Source: Thermoanaerobaculia bacterium | GTDB taxonomy: Bacteria; Acidobacteriota; Thermoanaerobaculia; Multivoradales; J023 | Direction of reading: 5' to 3' | DNA length: 51,830 bases | Assembly (NCBI GenBank): GCA_028066595.1 | Contig: JALCBJ010000014.1 | Span: 46,444 to 98,273 of the forward strand | Shown: positions 8,329-16,522 of the stretch, piece after piece | Layout of the letters: every line of letters begins with the position of its first letter | Numbering within the stretch: the first letter of the stretch is position 1 | Made by a program: the position numbers and the translations under genes | The notes under the pieces: generated by a model | The model's database searches: none | Told to the model about the DNA's origin: nothing | What the model saw: only the letters and a program-made list of their open reading frames with translations

Positions 8329-11127
8329 CTAGATCGTCTGAACGCTGGTCTCGCTCGCCTTTGCTGGGCGAAACGCGTTCAGTTCTCGGGAGTCGACCCT
8401 TCGCGGTTGCGGTTCGAGTAGCGCGATCAGCTCGGCGACGGCCTCGGCGTCGGCGGGAGCCGAATCGAGTGCGGAGAGAAACGAGCTCTTCATGTCGTCG
8501 GCTGAAGCGAAACGGTCTTCGGGCTTTGCTGCAAGGGCTCTGCAGAAGAATACCTCGAGGCGGTCGATTCGATCGCCGCCCAGGGATTTCGGTAGAGGTA
8601 TCTGTTGCGTGATGCTGACCGTCAACCCGGTCACGTAGGAGCGTCGCAACGTCAGCATCTCGAAGAGCACGATGCCGGCGGCGAAGAGATCGGAGGCGAT
8701 GCTGGCCTCGGCATCCCCAGACTGGACCTCGGGCGCCATATACGCCGGCGTACCGCGAGCGAGCCCGGGCTCGGTCTGATGCAGGCGCGATTCCGCTCGC
8801 GCGATACCGAAGTCGCCCAGTTTCACCTCGCCATGACGACTGGTCAGGACGTTGGCGGGTTTGACGTCCCGGTGGACGATGCCCATGGGACGGCCGCGAA
8901 CGTCGGCCTGGCGATGGGCATGGCCGAGAGCCGAGAGCAGAGCGACGGCGAAGTGGGCGACTACCGGAAGCGCCAGAGCGCCGCCTCCTTTACGTGACCG
9001 GCGAAGGATCTCGTACAGGGACGGGCCGTCCATCAGCTCCATCGCCAGGTAGTAGGTACCGTCGAAGACCTCGATGTCGTAGACCTGCACGATATTCGGG
9101 TAGCGAAGCTGGGCGGCGATGCGTGCCTCGTCGAGGAAGTACGTGACGGCATCGGCGTCGTCCTCCAGGTGGGGCAGGATGCGCTTCAGGGCCACCTGGC
9201 GTTCGAACCCTCCGGGGCCACGCTTCTCCGCCAGAAAGACCTCCGCCATTCCGCCGGTACCTAGCCTTCCCAGCAGGCGATACGGGCCGACGCGCAGAGC
9301 CTCCTGCCAGTCGCGTTCCAGGGCCATGGCGATCTGAGACGCGACCGCATCGAGGAAAACTCGATCGGCGGAGGTGAAAGCATCGCCGCTCCGTTTGCGG
9401 GCCACGGCGAGCATGGCCTCGACGCGCCGCCGGGCGAGGATGGGCGCAGCCATGGCGAGGTCGAGTTGCCAGAGCTGCTCTTGGGCTGGTGGATCGAATG
9501 GCCGTTCACTCAGGCCGTCCGTGCCGCCGCTACCTTCGTGTAGAGCGCGGATCAAGGGATCGTCGGGTGCCAAAGACCGGGGCCGATCGTCGCTGGTAGG
9601 AGGAGTCCTCGCAGAGCCTCTTGATTGCTGGGTGGGCCGCGTGACCGTCGTGTCGGAGCGAATCAAGCCGCTGGCGGCAGGCCCGGGGCCTTCGCTGATC
9701 GACGGCACGAGGCCGCCGTTCGCCGACTTCGTCCACAGCTCGCATCGCTCGACGCCGAGCACCAGCGCGGCCTCGACGCCGGCGCGCAGCGCTGCTGGCA
9801 CATCGACGTCACGTACGGTGTCCGCGAGGGTCTGGAGGATCTGTACCTCCGTTCCGGGGCTCACCGGCTCGCGTTGGAAATAGCGATCGACCCAGCGGCG
9901 GATCCGTCGGTAGATCGGCTGGATGACCAGAAAAACGAGTCCGGTGACCGTGGCGACCGCGACCGGCGAGTCCAGCCTGCCGGACTGGCCGAGGAAGGAC
10001 GGAATCCCGATCACGACGGCACCGAAGCCGATCGTGAGCAGGATCAGCGTCGCTGAATAGCCGACCAACGCAGCGGTGAAACGATCGACGTCGAGTACGT
10101 TCCGGCGCACGATGGCATGGCTGGTGACCACAGCGAAGATCACCACTGCGAAGGAGTTGAAGGCCCAGTCGACATCGCGCTCGAAGAACGGCAGAAACTG
10201 CAGTGTGGCGGCCGGCAGGAGACCGAGGCCGACGCCAGAGAGCAGGGACTTTGCTCGCGCCATGGCGGCTTCGTCCTCGTCCTGTCGAGCGCTGCGTAGC
10301 TGTTGCACCAGGAGCCACACAGACGCCAGAGTCGCCAGAATGGCCGCAATGCGGGAAGCCTGGATCGCGGCGCCCACCTCCGACAGAAGCTCCGTGGACC
10401 GGACGAAGAGCAAGACGAAAAGAGATGCGGCCAGCATCGGGACGTACACGACCGCCAGCGGCCATCGTCGCTGGATCAACGAGCGCGGGAACGTGGCGAA
10501 GAAATGGACTCCCGTAGCGCAGCACAGCCAGAGCCCCGCGGCTTCGATCACCAAGCCCAGTCCGGGATCCGGCAGAAATGCGAGGTAGCTCAGGAGGTGC
10601 ACCGCCAGCGTGGCGCAGAATGCGAAGAAGATCCGCGACACTGCGGCCGCCGGCCGTAGCGCTGCAGCCAGTGCACCGAGAAGGATCAGCAGCGCGCCGG
10701 TGACCACCCGCGACCAGGTCCAGCTCTGTTCGAGGAACGTGTAGGGGCCGATGACAGCGGAGTCGAGGATTCTCTCGGCACCTCGTCGGGCTTCGACGTG
10801 CAAAAGGCGAGGCTCGAGTGCCAGGAAGGCCCGGCGCATGGCCGCAGGGTCCCCTTCCACGTTTTGGCCGTCGACCCGGACCAATGCATCGCCGGGTTCC
10901 AGTGCCTGCCAGGCATCGGAATGCCAGACGACGCGGCCCGATAGGGAGCCGAAGCGGAACCCAGGGTTGGCGGCGTCGAGAAAGGCCGCCGCATGGAGCG
11001 ATGCGGCGATCACCAGGGCCACCAGCCCCAGCGTCGCGAAGCTCAGGGCCGGCAGCCAGGGATCGCTGCTCCGGCGAGCGACGTTCGGAATCGTAGTGCG
11101 TCTGCTGAGCTCCGAAGACTCGTCCAC
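8329..11127 (-). CDS. Membrane Ser/Thr protein kinase: PDZ-like, multi-TM sensor, GAF, C-terminal kinase
   Basis: 932 residues starting with GTG. Order: TM1 (25-50), a PDZ-like domain (about 56-118; LEPGDALVRVDGQNVEGD), about eight further membrane segments (140-410) resembling the N-terminal membrane region of some histidine kinases (SHAIVRRNVLDVDRF), a GAF-like domain (about 425-610) split by a Ser/Thr/Pro-rich insert at 490-530, and a Hanks-type kinase (615-880). Catalytic motifs are complete: GTGGMAEVF loop, VALKR Lys648, Glu667, VHRDVKPANVL, GDFGIA and GTPAYMAPE. Most bacterial PknB-like kinases place the kinase first and the sensor last; here it is reversed, as in a histidine kinase. 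It stands alone, convergent with the peptidase gene. Targets unknown. Confidence 0.9.
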   Translation of the reverse strand: MDESSELSRRTTIPNVARRSSDPWLPALSFATLGLVALVIAASLHAAAFLDAANPGFRFGSLSGRVVWHSDAWQALEPGDALVRVDGQNVEGDPAAMRRAFLALEPRLLHVEARRGAERILDSAVIGPYTFLEQSWTWSRVVTGALLILLGALAAALRPAAAVSRIFFAFCATLAVHLLSYLAFLPDPGLGLVIEAAGLWLCCATGVHFFATFPRSLIQRRWPLAVVYVPMLAASLFVLLFVRSTELLSEVGAAIQASRIAAILATLASVWLLVQQLRSARQDEDEAAMARAKSLLSGVGLGLLPAATLQFLPFFERDVDWAFNSFAVVIFAVVTSHAIVRRNVLDVDRFTAALVGYSATLILLTIGFGAVVIGIPSFLGQSGRLDSPVAVATVTGLVFLVIQPIYRRIRRWVDRYFQREPVSPGTEVQILQTLADTVRDVDVPAALRAGVEAALVLGVERCELWTKSANGGLVPSISEGPGPAASGLIRSDTTVTRPTQQSRGSARTPPTSDDRPRSLAPDDPLIRALHEGSGGTDGLSERPFDPPAQEQLWQLDLAMAAPILARRRVEAMLAVARKRSGDAFTSADRVFLDAVASQIAMALERDWQEALRVGPYRLLGRLGTGGMAEVFLAEKRGPGGFERQVALKRILPHLEDDADAVTYFLDEARIAAQLRYPNIVQVYDIEVFDGTYYLAMELMDGPSLYEILRRSRKGGGALALPVVAHFAVALLSALGHAHRQADVRGRPMGIVHRDVKPANVLTSRHGEVKLGDFGIARAESRLHQTEPGLARGTPAYMAPEVQSGDAEASIASDLFAAGIVLFEMLTLRRSYVTGLTVSITQQIPLPKSLGGDRIDRLEVFFCRALAAKPEDRFASADDMKSSFLSALDSAPADAEAVAELIALLEPQPRRVDSRELNAFRPAKASETSVQTI

Positions 11128-11163
11128 CGGTTCATCCTATGCGGGTCCCGTGGAATCTGTCGA
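11128..11163 (-). promoter_or_regulatory. Candidate leaderless promoter of the kinase gene
   Basis: On the minus strand TCGACA (11163-11158) and TAGGAT (11139-11134) are 18 bases apart, and six bases separate TAGGAT from the GTG start at 11127. No ribosome binding site is present. On the plus strand the same 51-base gap carries TAGACT at 11164-11169, nine bases before the ATG of the methyltransferase gene, so both divergent genes may have leaderless or nearly leaderless messages. Confidence 0.5.
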
Positions 11164-11178
11164 TAGACTCTCTGTGCC

Positions 11179-12120
11179 ATGGACCTGGGCCGACTCGAAC
11201 GCTATCGCGAGATCATTCCCGATTGGCAGTCGTTTCTCGATGCCAGTCAGGCGCCGCTGCCGGCCACGGCCTGGGCGAACACGCTCCGGGTGTCCTCGCA
11301 ACGGGTTCGCGCGATCCTCGCCGCCGAAGGCATCGAGACCGAGTCGCTATCTTGGTATCCGAACGGGTTCCGCACCGCCTACGGCACCCGGCCCGGAAAG
11401 ACCTTGGCCTACGCCACCGGCGTCTTTCACATCCAGGAAGAGGTTTCGATGATGCCGGTGGCGTTCCTCGATCCCCAGCCGGGCGAACGCGTTCTCGATC
11501 TGTGCAGCGCGCCGGGCAACAAGACCATCCAGGCCGCAATACACATGGCCGGGACGGGGTCGATCCTCGCCAACGACATCAACCGCCACCGCCTCGGCAT
11601 GGTCGTGCGCAACCTCGAGCGACTGGGCCTGACCAACGTGGCGCTGAGCGAGTGGAACGGTAGCAATCTGCCGGCGGAGATCGGCGAGTTCGATCGTGTG
11701 CTGGCCGACGTGCCGTGTACTTGCGAGGGTACTTCGAGGAAGAACCCCGATCTCATCTGGCGGGAAGAGGGACAGAAATCCGATCGCTGGAGCGGTGTGC
11801 AGCTGGCGATTCTGCGCAAGGCCGTGCAGCGCTGCCGACCCGACGGCCGCATCGTCTACTCCACCTGCACCTATGCACCGGAGGAGAACGAGGAAGTGGT
11901 CGACGCCGTCCTTCGCGAGTACGCCGACGAGGTGCGACTGCTGCCGGCTCGTCTCGATGGATTCGTCGGTGCACCAGGTCTGACCGAATGGCGCGGCCAG
12001 AGCTTTCGGCCCGAGCTCGGAAAGACGTTACGGGCGTACCCGCACCTGAACGATTCCGGAGGCTTCTTCGTTGCCGTGCTGGAGAAGACCGCAGGCACAT
12101 TTCCGGAGGATCCGAGATGA
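11179..12120 (+). CDS. RsmB/NOP2-family RNA (cytosine-5) methyltransferase
   Basis: 313 residues of the NOL1/NOP2/Sun family that makes 5-methylcytosine in rRNA or tRNA from S-adenosylmethionine. An N-terminal part (1-90) is followed by HIQEEVSMMPV, the SAM loop DLCSAPGNKT, the acidic ribose contact ANDIN, motif IV DVPCTCEGT (helper Cys) and motif VI YSTCTYAPEENE (catalytic Cys in TC). It is shorter than E. coli RsmF (about 480) because the C-terminal extension is missing; the next gene, overlapping by four bases (ATGA), may supply that part. TAGACT at 11164-11169 is a possible -10. Exact target base not determinable; RsmF-like is the best guess. Confidence 0.9.
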   Translation: MDLGRLERYREIIPDWQSFLDASQAPLPATAWANTLRVSSQRVRAILAAEGIETESLSWYPNGFRTAYGTRPGKTLAYATGVFHIQEEVSMMPVAFLDPQPGERVLDLCSAPGNKTIQAAIHMAGTGSILANDINRHRLGMVVRNLERLGLTNVALSEWNGSNLPAEIGEFDRVLADVPCTCEGTSRKNPDLIWREEGQKSDRWSGVQLAILRKAVQRCRPDGRIVYSTCTYAPEENEEVVDAVLREYADEVRLLPARLDGFVGAPGLTEWRGQSFRPELGKTLRAYPHLNDSGGFFVAVLEKTAGTFPEDPR

Positions 12121-12689
12121 CCGGAGTGCTGATCGCGGTCGAGGACGCCGTCCAACCCGTGGACGGTATTCCGTATTTCGAGCTCGTAGAAGAGCGATTC
12201 GGGATTCCGCGGCGCGTCTTCGAGCCGTACGTCGTGTTCCAGCCGAACAAGCAGAACCTTTGGATCGTCGACCGCGGCCTGCGCATTCCGGATCGGCCTC
12301 CTCATCACACGGTTGGAATACCGTTCTTCTACGTCAACATGCGGTTTCCGAGGCTCACCACGTTGGCTGCAGTGAAATTCGGCCACGACGCCGTGCGCAA
12401 TGTTTTCGATGCTTCAGACGGCGAGACCGCCATGCTGCTGCACCGGCACGAGATTCGAGTCGATCGGGGGAGAGCCGCGTCGATGACGGGCCACGGCTAC
12501 GTGATGTTGCGTCGTCACGGCCTGCCCATCGGCCTCGGGTTTTTCCATCCGGAAGACGACGGCGACTGGCTTCGAGGGATGTTGCCTCGCTCGTGGGTCG
12601 TCCGGACCGGGATTCCGTCGCCGGTCGTACCGGACCTCGAGACCACCGACGGTGCGACCTGGGAATCGGACATGGAAACGGGGCGTTGA
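12117..12689 (+). CDS. Unknown protein coupled to the RNA methyltransferase, possible PUA-like partner
   Basis: 190 residues; start at the ATG overlapping the stop of the upstream gene, with GGAGG six to seven bases ahead. The protein has no signal peptide or membrane segment. It contains FGIPRRVFEPYVVFQPNKQNLWIVDRG split around residues 29-55, then IPFFYVNMRFPRLTTLAAVKFG, and near the end GHGYVMLRRHGLPIGLGFFHPE. The last part (strand, basic loop, GLPIGLGF) resembles the PUA-type RNA-binding end of NOP2/RsmF proteins, in which 'G..v......G.piG.g' is common. I infer that it is the missing C-terminal module of the truncated methyltransferase made as a separate chain. No enzyme motif is seen. 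Confidence 0.6.
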   Translation: MTGVLIAVEDAVQPVDGIPYFELVEERFGIPRRVFEPYVVFQPNKQNLWIVDRGLRIPDRPPHHTVGIPFFYVNMRFPRLTTLAAVKFGHDAVRNVFDASDGETAMLLHRHEIRVDRGRAASMTGHGYVMLRRHGLPIGLGFFHPEDDGDWLRGMLPRSWVVRTGIPSPVVPDLETTDGATWESDMETGR

Positions 12690-12903
12690 CCAAGACGGTC
12701 ATGCGCCTCTTGGTTCTAGGCCGACCAGCCTGCATCTCCGTCTGATTCCGCTTCCGCAAGGAGCGCTGGGAACTCTGGGCCGGGAGAGCGTTCGTGACCT
12801 CCGGATCCACTCGCATCGACGGCATTCGCGCGGGTGCTGAGTCGCGCAGTCTGAGTCGTCTGAGCGAGCTTTCTGAGAGACCGACAGCTGGAACGCCGCG
12901 AAC

Positions 12904-12927
12904 GGGGAGGGCATGGAAGCCCTCCCC
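12904..12927 (-). terminator. Hairpin after the EF-hand gene
   Basis: GGGGAGGGC (12904-12912) and GCCCTCCCC (12919-12927) form a perfect 9-bp stem with a six-base loop, nine bases after the stop of the EF-hand gene on the minus strand. There is no run of T after it, so it may be a weak terminator or an mRNA 3' end stabiliser. The rest of the convergent gap 12690-12935 shows no gene. Confidence 0.5.
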
Positions 12928-12935
12928 CGGTGGCC

Positions 12936-13745
12936 TCAGATGCCGCCGCCCCGCGGGCCGCGCCGCCGTTGCCTGCGATGTGGTAGCTCATCTTCGCTGA
13001 CCGTGCCGTCGCCGTCGGCGTCGAGTCGATCGAAGATCTCGTTGGCTTGGTCGAGAGACACGCCCGGCGCCTCGAAGTCTGAGTCGGTCTGGCGACGAAC
13101 CTCCTCGAAGCTCAAACGGCCGTCCCCGTCTTCGTCGACAGTGGCCAGGAAAGCCGTCCACTCCGAGGTCGTGATGTTGCGGTCCTCATCGGTGTCCGCC
13201 GCTCGCAGCGCCATACCGATCGCCATCTGATGCCGTCGGTGCGAGCTACGGGCGTGCCGGGGCAGCTCGTCGCTGTTCAGGCTGCCGTCACCGTCGACAT
13301 CGAGCTCATGGAAGTGGGACTCCACTTCGCCGGTTTGCAGCAGACCATCGCCGTTTTCGTCGAGCCGTTGAAGGACATGGGATCGCATCCGATCGCGGTG
13401 ACGACCGGCTTCCCGGCGTTGATAGCCCGCGTCCGCGGCGCGCGCATCCCGAAATGCGATCATCTCCTCCTCGGACAAGACGCCATCGGCATCGGCATCG
13501 ACGATGGCGAGAAACGACTGCAGCTCGTCGAGGTTCACGGTGCCGTCGCCGTTCTCGTCGGCGCCGAAGAGCATCGAGCCCGGACCGTGGCCTCCCTTGC
13601 CGTGATGTCCGAATCCGCCGTGGGGTTGTGCTTGCGCGACAACGGTCAGCGAAGTGCCGACGAGAAGTGCGATCGAGAGGAACAGCCCGCGATGGAGCCC
13701 GTGTCCGCGAGAGCCATGTGGGTGAGTCGTTGATGTCGGTCTCAT
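12936..13745 (-). CDS. Secreted seven-EF-hand calcium-binding protein
   Basis: 269 residues from the ATG at 13745, chosen because GGAG precedes it by about eight bases and a signal peptide follows at once (basic, His-rich MRPTSTTHPHGSRGH, then LFLSIALLVGTSLTVVAQA). Seven EF-hand loops can be read in order: DENGDGTVNLDE, DADADGVLSEEE, DENGDGLLQTGE, DVDGDGSLNSDE, DTDEDRNITTSE (degenerate at Ca position 5-6), DEDGDGRLSFEE and DADGDGTVSEDE. The mature N-terminus is Gly/His-rich (GGFGHHGKGGHG), which could also bind transition metals, and the C-terminus is Arg-rich. It is divergent from a histidine kinase/response regulator operon. Role as an exported calcium buffer or sensor is inference. Confidence 0.88.
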   Translation of the reverse strand: MRPTSTTHPHGSRGHGLHRGLFLSIALLVGTSLTVVAQAQPHGGFGHHGKGGHGPGSMLFGADENGDGTVNLDELQSFLAIVDADADGVLSEEEMIAFRDARAADAGYQRREAGRHRDRMRSHVLQRLDENGDGLLQTGEVESHFHELDVDGDGSLNSDELPRHARSSHRRHQMAIGMALRAADTDEDRNITTSEWTAFLATVDEDGDGRLSFEEVRRQTDSDFEAPGVSLDQANEIFDRLDADGDGTVSEDELPHRRQRRRGPRGGGI

Positions 13746-13926
13746 GCCATTCTCCAGTAGAAGGTTGGTCGTCGATGGTCGGTGTTCAGGAGCGTCCGCC
13801 ATAGGGCGATGATCAGAGTAGGAGGGGTGGGCGTAAGAGTCTTCAAGGCCCTGCAAGAAGAACATCAGAGATGTAAAAGCGCTTGATCCTGAGGGATTTC
13901 TGGTCGTTTCGTCCGAGCCTTGCTCC

Positions 13927-13932
13927 TATACT
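13927..13932 (+). promoter_or_regulatory. -10 element of the histidine kinase gene
   Basis: TATACT (5 of 6 to TATAAT) ends seven bases before the ATG at 13940, with no ribosome binding site between, which points to a leaderless start at 13940. No good -35 is seen 16-18 bases upstream, so an activator may be needed. An alternative in-frame ATG at 13883 lies upstream of this element and is less likely. Confidence 0.45.
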
Positions 13933-13939
13933 GACGGCC

Positions 13940-15790
13940 ATGGCGCAGCCCGACCCATCGGCCTCCGAGAGGACTCGCCCGCTGGCTTCCAGGCGGCGTG
14001 AATGGACGCCAGTCCTGCTCACGGCGTTGCTTCTCCTGCTCCTGGCCGTGCTCGCGGCTATGCAACACCACTGGCTGGGGCGAGCCAGTGAAGCCGATCT
14101 GCAGCGGACGTCGGCAAGCCTTCAGGCGGCGTCGTCACGTTTCGCGGCCGATTTCAACCGCGAGCTCGCAGATCTGCTGATCGAGGTGATACCGGTCCTG
14201 TTTCGAGGACCGGAGGAGGCCGAGGTCTTGGCGGCCGTGGGGCGCTGGCGTGAACGGGCCGCCTGGCCCGACCTGGCACAGGATGTCTGGCAGATTCAGA
14301 TATCGGATCCTGGACCGGTCGTACGGCTCGTCACGTCGGGGGAGACGACAGGCACGGTTCCAGCGCCCGAGGAGGTCGAGCAACTCGCGATCCGTCTTGC
14401 AGAACGTGTCGCCGTCGAAGCGACTCGTTCAGATACCGATCCTGTCTTGGAACCTCCGCGGGTCCTCGCGGCCGAGATCCCGGCCATTGTCTTCGCCCGC
14501 CCGCGCGGCCTCCGCCATGGACATCGTGGCGTTCGGAATCCAGACGATCCCCACCCACGGAGACGTCGCTGGCGCCCGTGGCTCGTACCGGCGGAGGGCG
14601 AGGGGCCGATCGTGTGGGTGTTTCGCCTCGACTCCGGTGTGATCCTGGGGAAGATCCTGCCGGAGCTGGCCCAGCGCCATTTCTCCGCGGAGCCCGAGCT
14701 CGGACTCCGGGTCCTGGGATCCGATCGACAGATCGTGTGGTCCTCCAACGCTCCCGGTGACCGCGGTGCTGCAGTCGCTCGGTCGGAGCTCTTCGGGCCG
14801 CTCCGGCCGCGCGGCGAGCGCGGGCTGGGCCATTTCCGAAAGCGTGATCGCCATCCGCCGCTGCAGGACGTGTTGGCCGTCGCGTCAGGCATCGATCGTG
14901 GCCAGTGGATGCTGGAAGTGCTCCATCCTGCGGGCAGTCTCGACCGAGCTGTAGCCTCGGCACGGCATCGCAACTTGGTCCTGGGCTTGGTCATCCTGTT
15001 GGTCTTGGCCGGCAGTATCGTCTTGCTGGCGCAGGGTGCCTGGCGAGCGCAAGCTCTGGCTCGACGGCAGATGGAATTCGTCGCCGGCGTGACCCACGAG
15101 CTGCGCACGCCAGTCGCCGCATTGCGCTCGGCCGGGCAGAATCTTGCCGACGGCGTGGTGGGGCCGGAGCGAGTGAAGACGTACGGTGAGTTGGTCGATC
15201 GAGAGGGGAGGCGGCTGGAGGAGGCAGTCGAACAGATTCTCGCCTTCGCCGGGCGGTCGCCCGGAGTATCCGGCGGAACCAACTTGCAGATCGAGACCCT
15301 CGATCCGATCCAGGCAGCCAGAAGAGCAGTCGGGGAGCTGTCACCGATTCTCGAAGAATGGGCCGTCGAGGTCGAAGTCAGCCATGCGAACAGCCTGCCG
15401 AAGGTCCGAGCCGATGCCGAGTCGCTGGGCCGAGCGCTGCGCAACCTGATCCAGAACGCTGCGCTTCACGGCCGGCCAGAAGCGCCGGCCGAGGCTTGGG
15501 TCGGTGTCCAGATCGGGGCAGCCGACGGCGAGGTATTGTTCCGTGTACGAGACCGCGGTCCGGGTATCGATCCGGCCGACCGGAAGCGAATTTTCGAGCC
15601 CTTCGTCCGGGGTCTTGGCTTGGCGGCGAGCAACGTGCCGGGTAGCGGCCTCGGCCTGTCCTTGGTGCGGCAGGTTGCCGAAGCCCTCGGTGGGTCGGTA
15701 CGCCTCGACCAGGACGACGAGCACACGACCTTCACGCTGGCCTTGCCCGCCGCCCATCCGGCCGCCGCCGATCGCGCAGATCCGAGATGA
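13940..15790 (+). CDS. Sensor histidine kinase
   Basis: 616 residues. TM1 (about 24-42, LLTALLLLLLAVLAAM), a large extracytoplasmic domain (about 43-340), TM2 (LVLGLVILLVLAGSIVLLA), then the transmitter: HisKA with phospho-acceptor His386 in THELRTP, N box NLIQNAALHG, G1 DRGPGIDPADR, F box IFEPFVRG and G2 GSGLGLSLV. The sensor part has no recognisable PAS or Cache motif; it contains a His/Arg-rich loop (RGLRHGHRGVRN, then HPRRRRWR) that might bind anions or metals. It overlaps the response regulator gene by ATGA and is divergent from the EF-hand gene. Signal unknown; calcium is a reasonable hypothesis from the neighbour only. Confidence 0.93.
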   Translation: MAQPDPSASERTRPLASRRREWTPVLLTALLLLLLAVLAAMQHHWLGRASEADLQRTSASLQAASSRFAADFNRELADLLIEVIPVLFRGPEEAEVLAAVGRWRERAAWPDLAQDVWQIQISDPGPVVRLVTSGETTGTVPAPEEVEQLAIRLAERVAVEATRSDTDPVLEPPRVLAAEIPAIVFARPRGLRHGHRGVRNPDDPHPRRRRWRPWLVPAEGEGPIVWVFRLDSGVILGKILPELAQRHFSAEPELGLRVLGSDRQIVWSSNAPGDRGAAVARSELFGPLRPRGERGLGHFRKRDRHPPLQDVLAVASGIDRGQWMLEVLHPAGSLDRAVASARHRNLVLGLVILLVLAGSIVLLAQGAWRAQALARRQMEFVAGVTHELRTPVAALRSAGQNLADGVVGPERVKTYGELVDREGRRLEEAVEQILAFAGRSPGVSGGTNLQIETLDPIQAARRAVGELSPILEEWAVEVEVSHANSLPKVRADAESLGRALRNLIQNAALHGRPEAPAEAWVGVQIGAADGEVLFRVRDRGPGIDPADRKRIFEPFVRGLGLAASNVPGSGLGLSLVRQVAEALGGSVRLDQDDEHTTFTLALPAAHPAAADRADPR

Positions 15791-16479
15791 AGAGAATCTT
15801 GATCATCGAAGACGAGCCGAGCCTGGTACTGACGCTGAGGGACCGCCTGGAGTCGGAAGGCTACGACGTCGTGGCGGCAGCGGATGGCGCCACCGGCGAA
15901 GAGAAGGCAGCCGAGGGAAGCTTCGACGTCATCATCTTGGACCTCAACCTGCCGGGAAAGAACGGGCTCGACGTGTGTCGCGACTTGCGCGGCCGGGGTG
16001 TCGAGACCCCGGTCCTGATGCTCACTGCGCGAGGGGATGTGACCGACCGCGTCGTGGGTCTGAAGTTGGGTGCCGACGACTACCTGCCCAAGCCCTTCGA
16101 CATGTTGGAGCTCCTGGCCAGGCTCGAAGCCCTGTACCGGCGCCGACCCGTCTCCGCGAAGCCGGGGCCGGACGGACAGGCCGCCTTTGGTGACGTACGG
16201 GTGGATTTCGACGGGGCAGTGGTCACCCGGGGTGGGGAGGAGCTGGAGCTTTCGGCTCTCGAATGGCGGCTGTTGCGCTATCTCGTCGACCATCCAGACC
16301 GTGTCTTACCCCGCGATTTACTCCTCGATGAGGTCTGGGGCTACGAGGCGACGCCCGTCACCCGAACAGTCGACGTTCACGTTTCCTCCTTGCGTCAGAA
16401 GATCGAAGAGAAGCCCTCTCACCCGCGCCATATCGTGACAGTGCATGGTCAAGGCTACAAATTCGTGCCCGGTGGCTGA
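15787..16479 (+). CDS. OmpR/PhoB-type response regulator
   Basis: 230 residues, usual length. Receiver domain 1-120 with acidic pair Glu8/Asp9, phosphorylation site Asp52 in LDLNLPG, Thr80 in MLTARG and Lys102 in PKPFD. The winged-helix DNA-binding domain covers about 135-228 with LSALEWRLLRYLV, VLPRDLLLDEVWGY, TRTVDVHVSSLRQKIE and a typical end IVTVHGQGYKFV. Together with the overlapping kinase it forms a two-component system. The likely nearby target is the divergent EF-hand gene and/or its own promoter in 13746-13939. Convergent with the next gene. Confidence 0.96.
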   Translation: MKRILIIEDEPSLVLTLRDRLESEGYDVVAAADGATGEEKAAEGSFDVIILDLNLPGKNGLDVCRDLRGRGVETPVLMLTARGDVTDRVVGLKLGADDYLPKPFDMLELLARLEALYRRRPVSAKPGPDGQAAFGDVRVDFDGAVVTRGGEELELSALEWRLLRYLVDHPDRVLPRDLLLDEVWGYEATPVTRTVDVHVSSLRQKIEEKPSHPRHIVTVHGQGYKFVPGG

Positions 16480-16522
16480 ATCCAGGGAATGATCAGCTGT
16501 CCGCCAGATCTCGATCGGGCTA

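Noticed and set aside
14296..15444. 382-codon minus-strand frame opposite the histidine kinase
   Set aside because: Ser/Arg/Pro-rich translation; kinase boxes on the plus strand are unmistakable.
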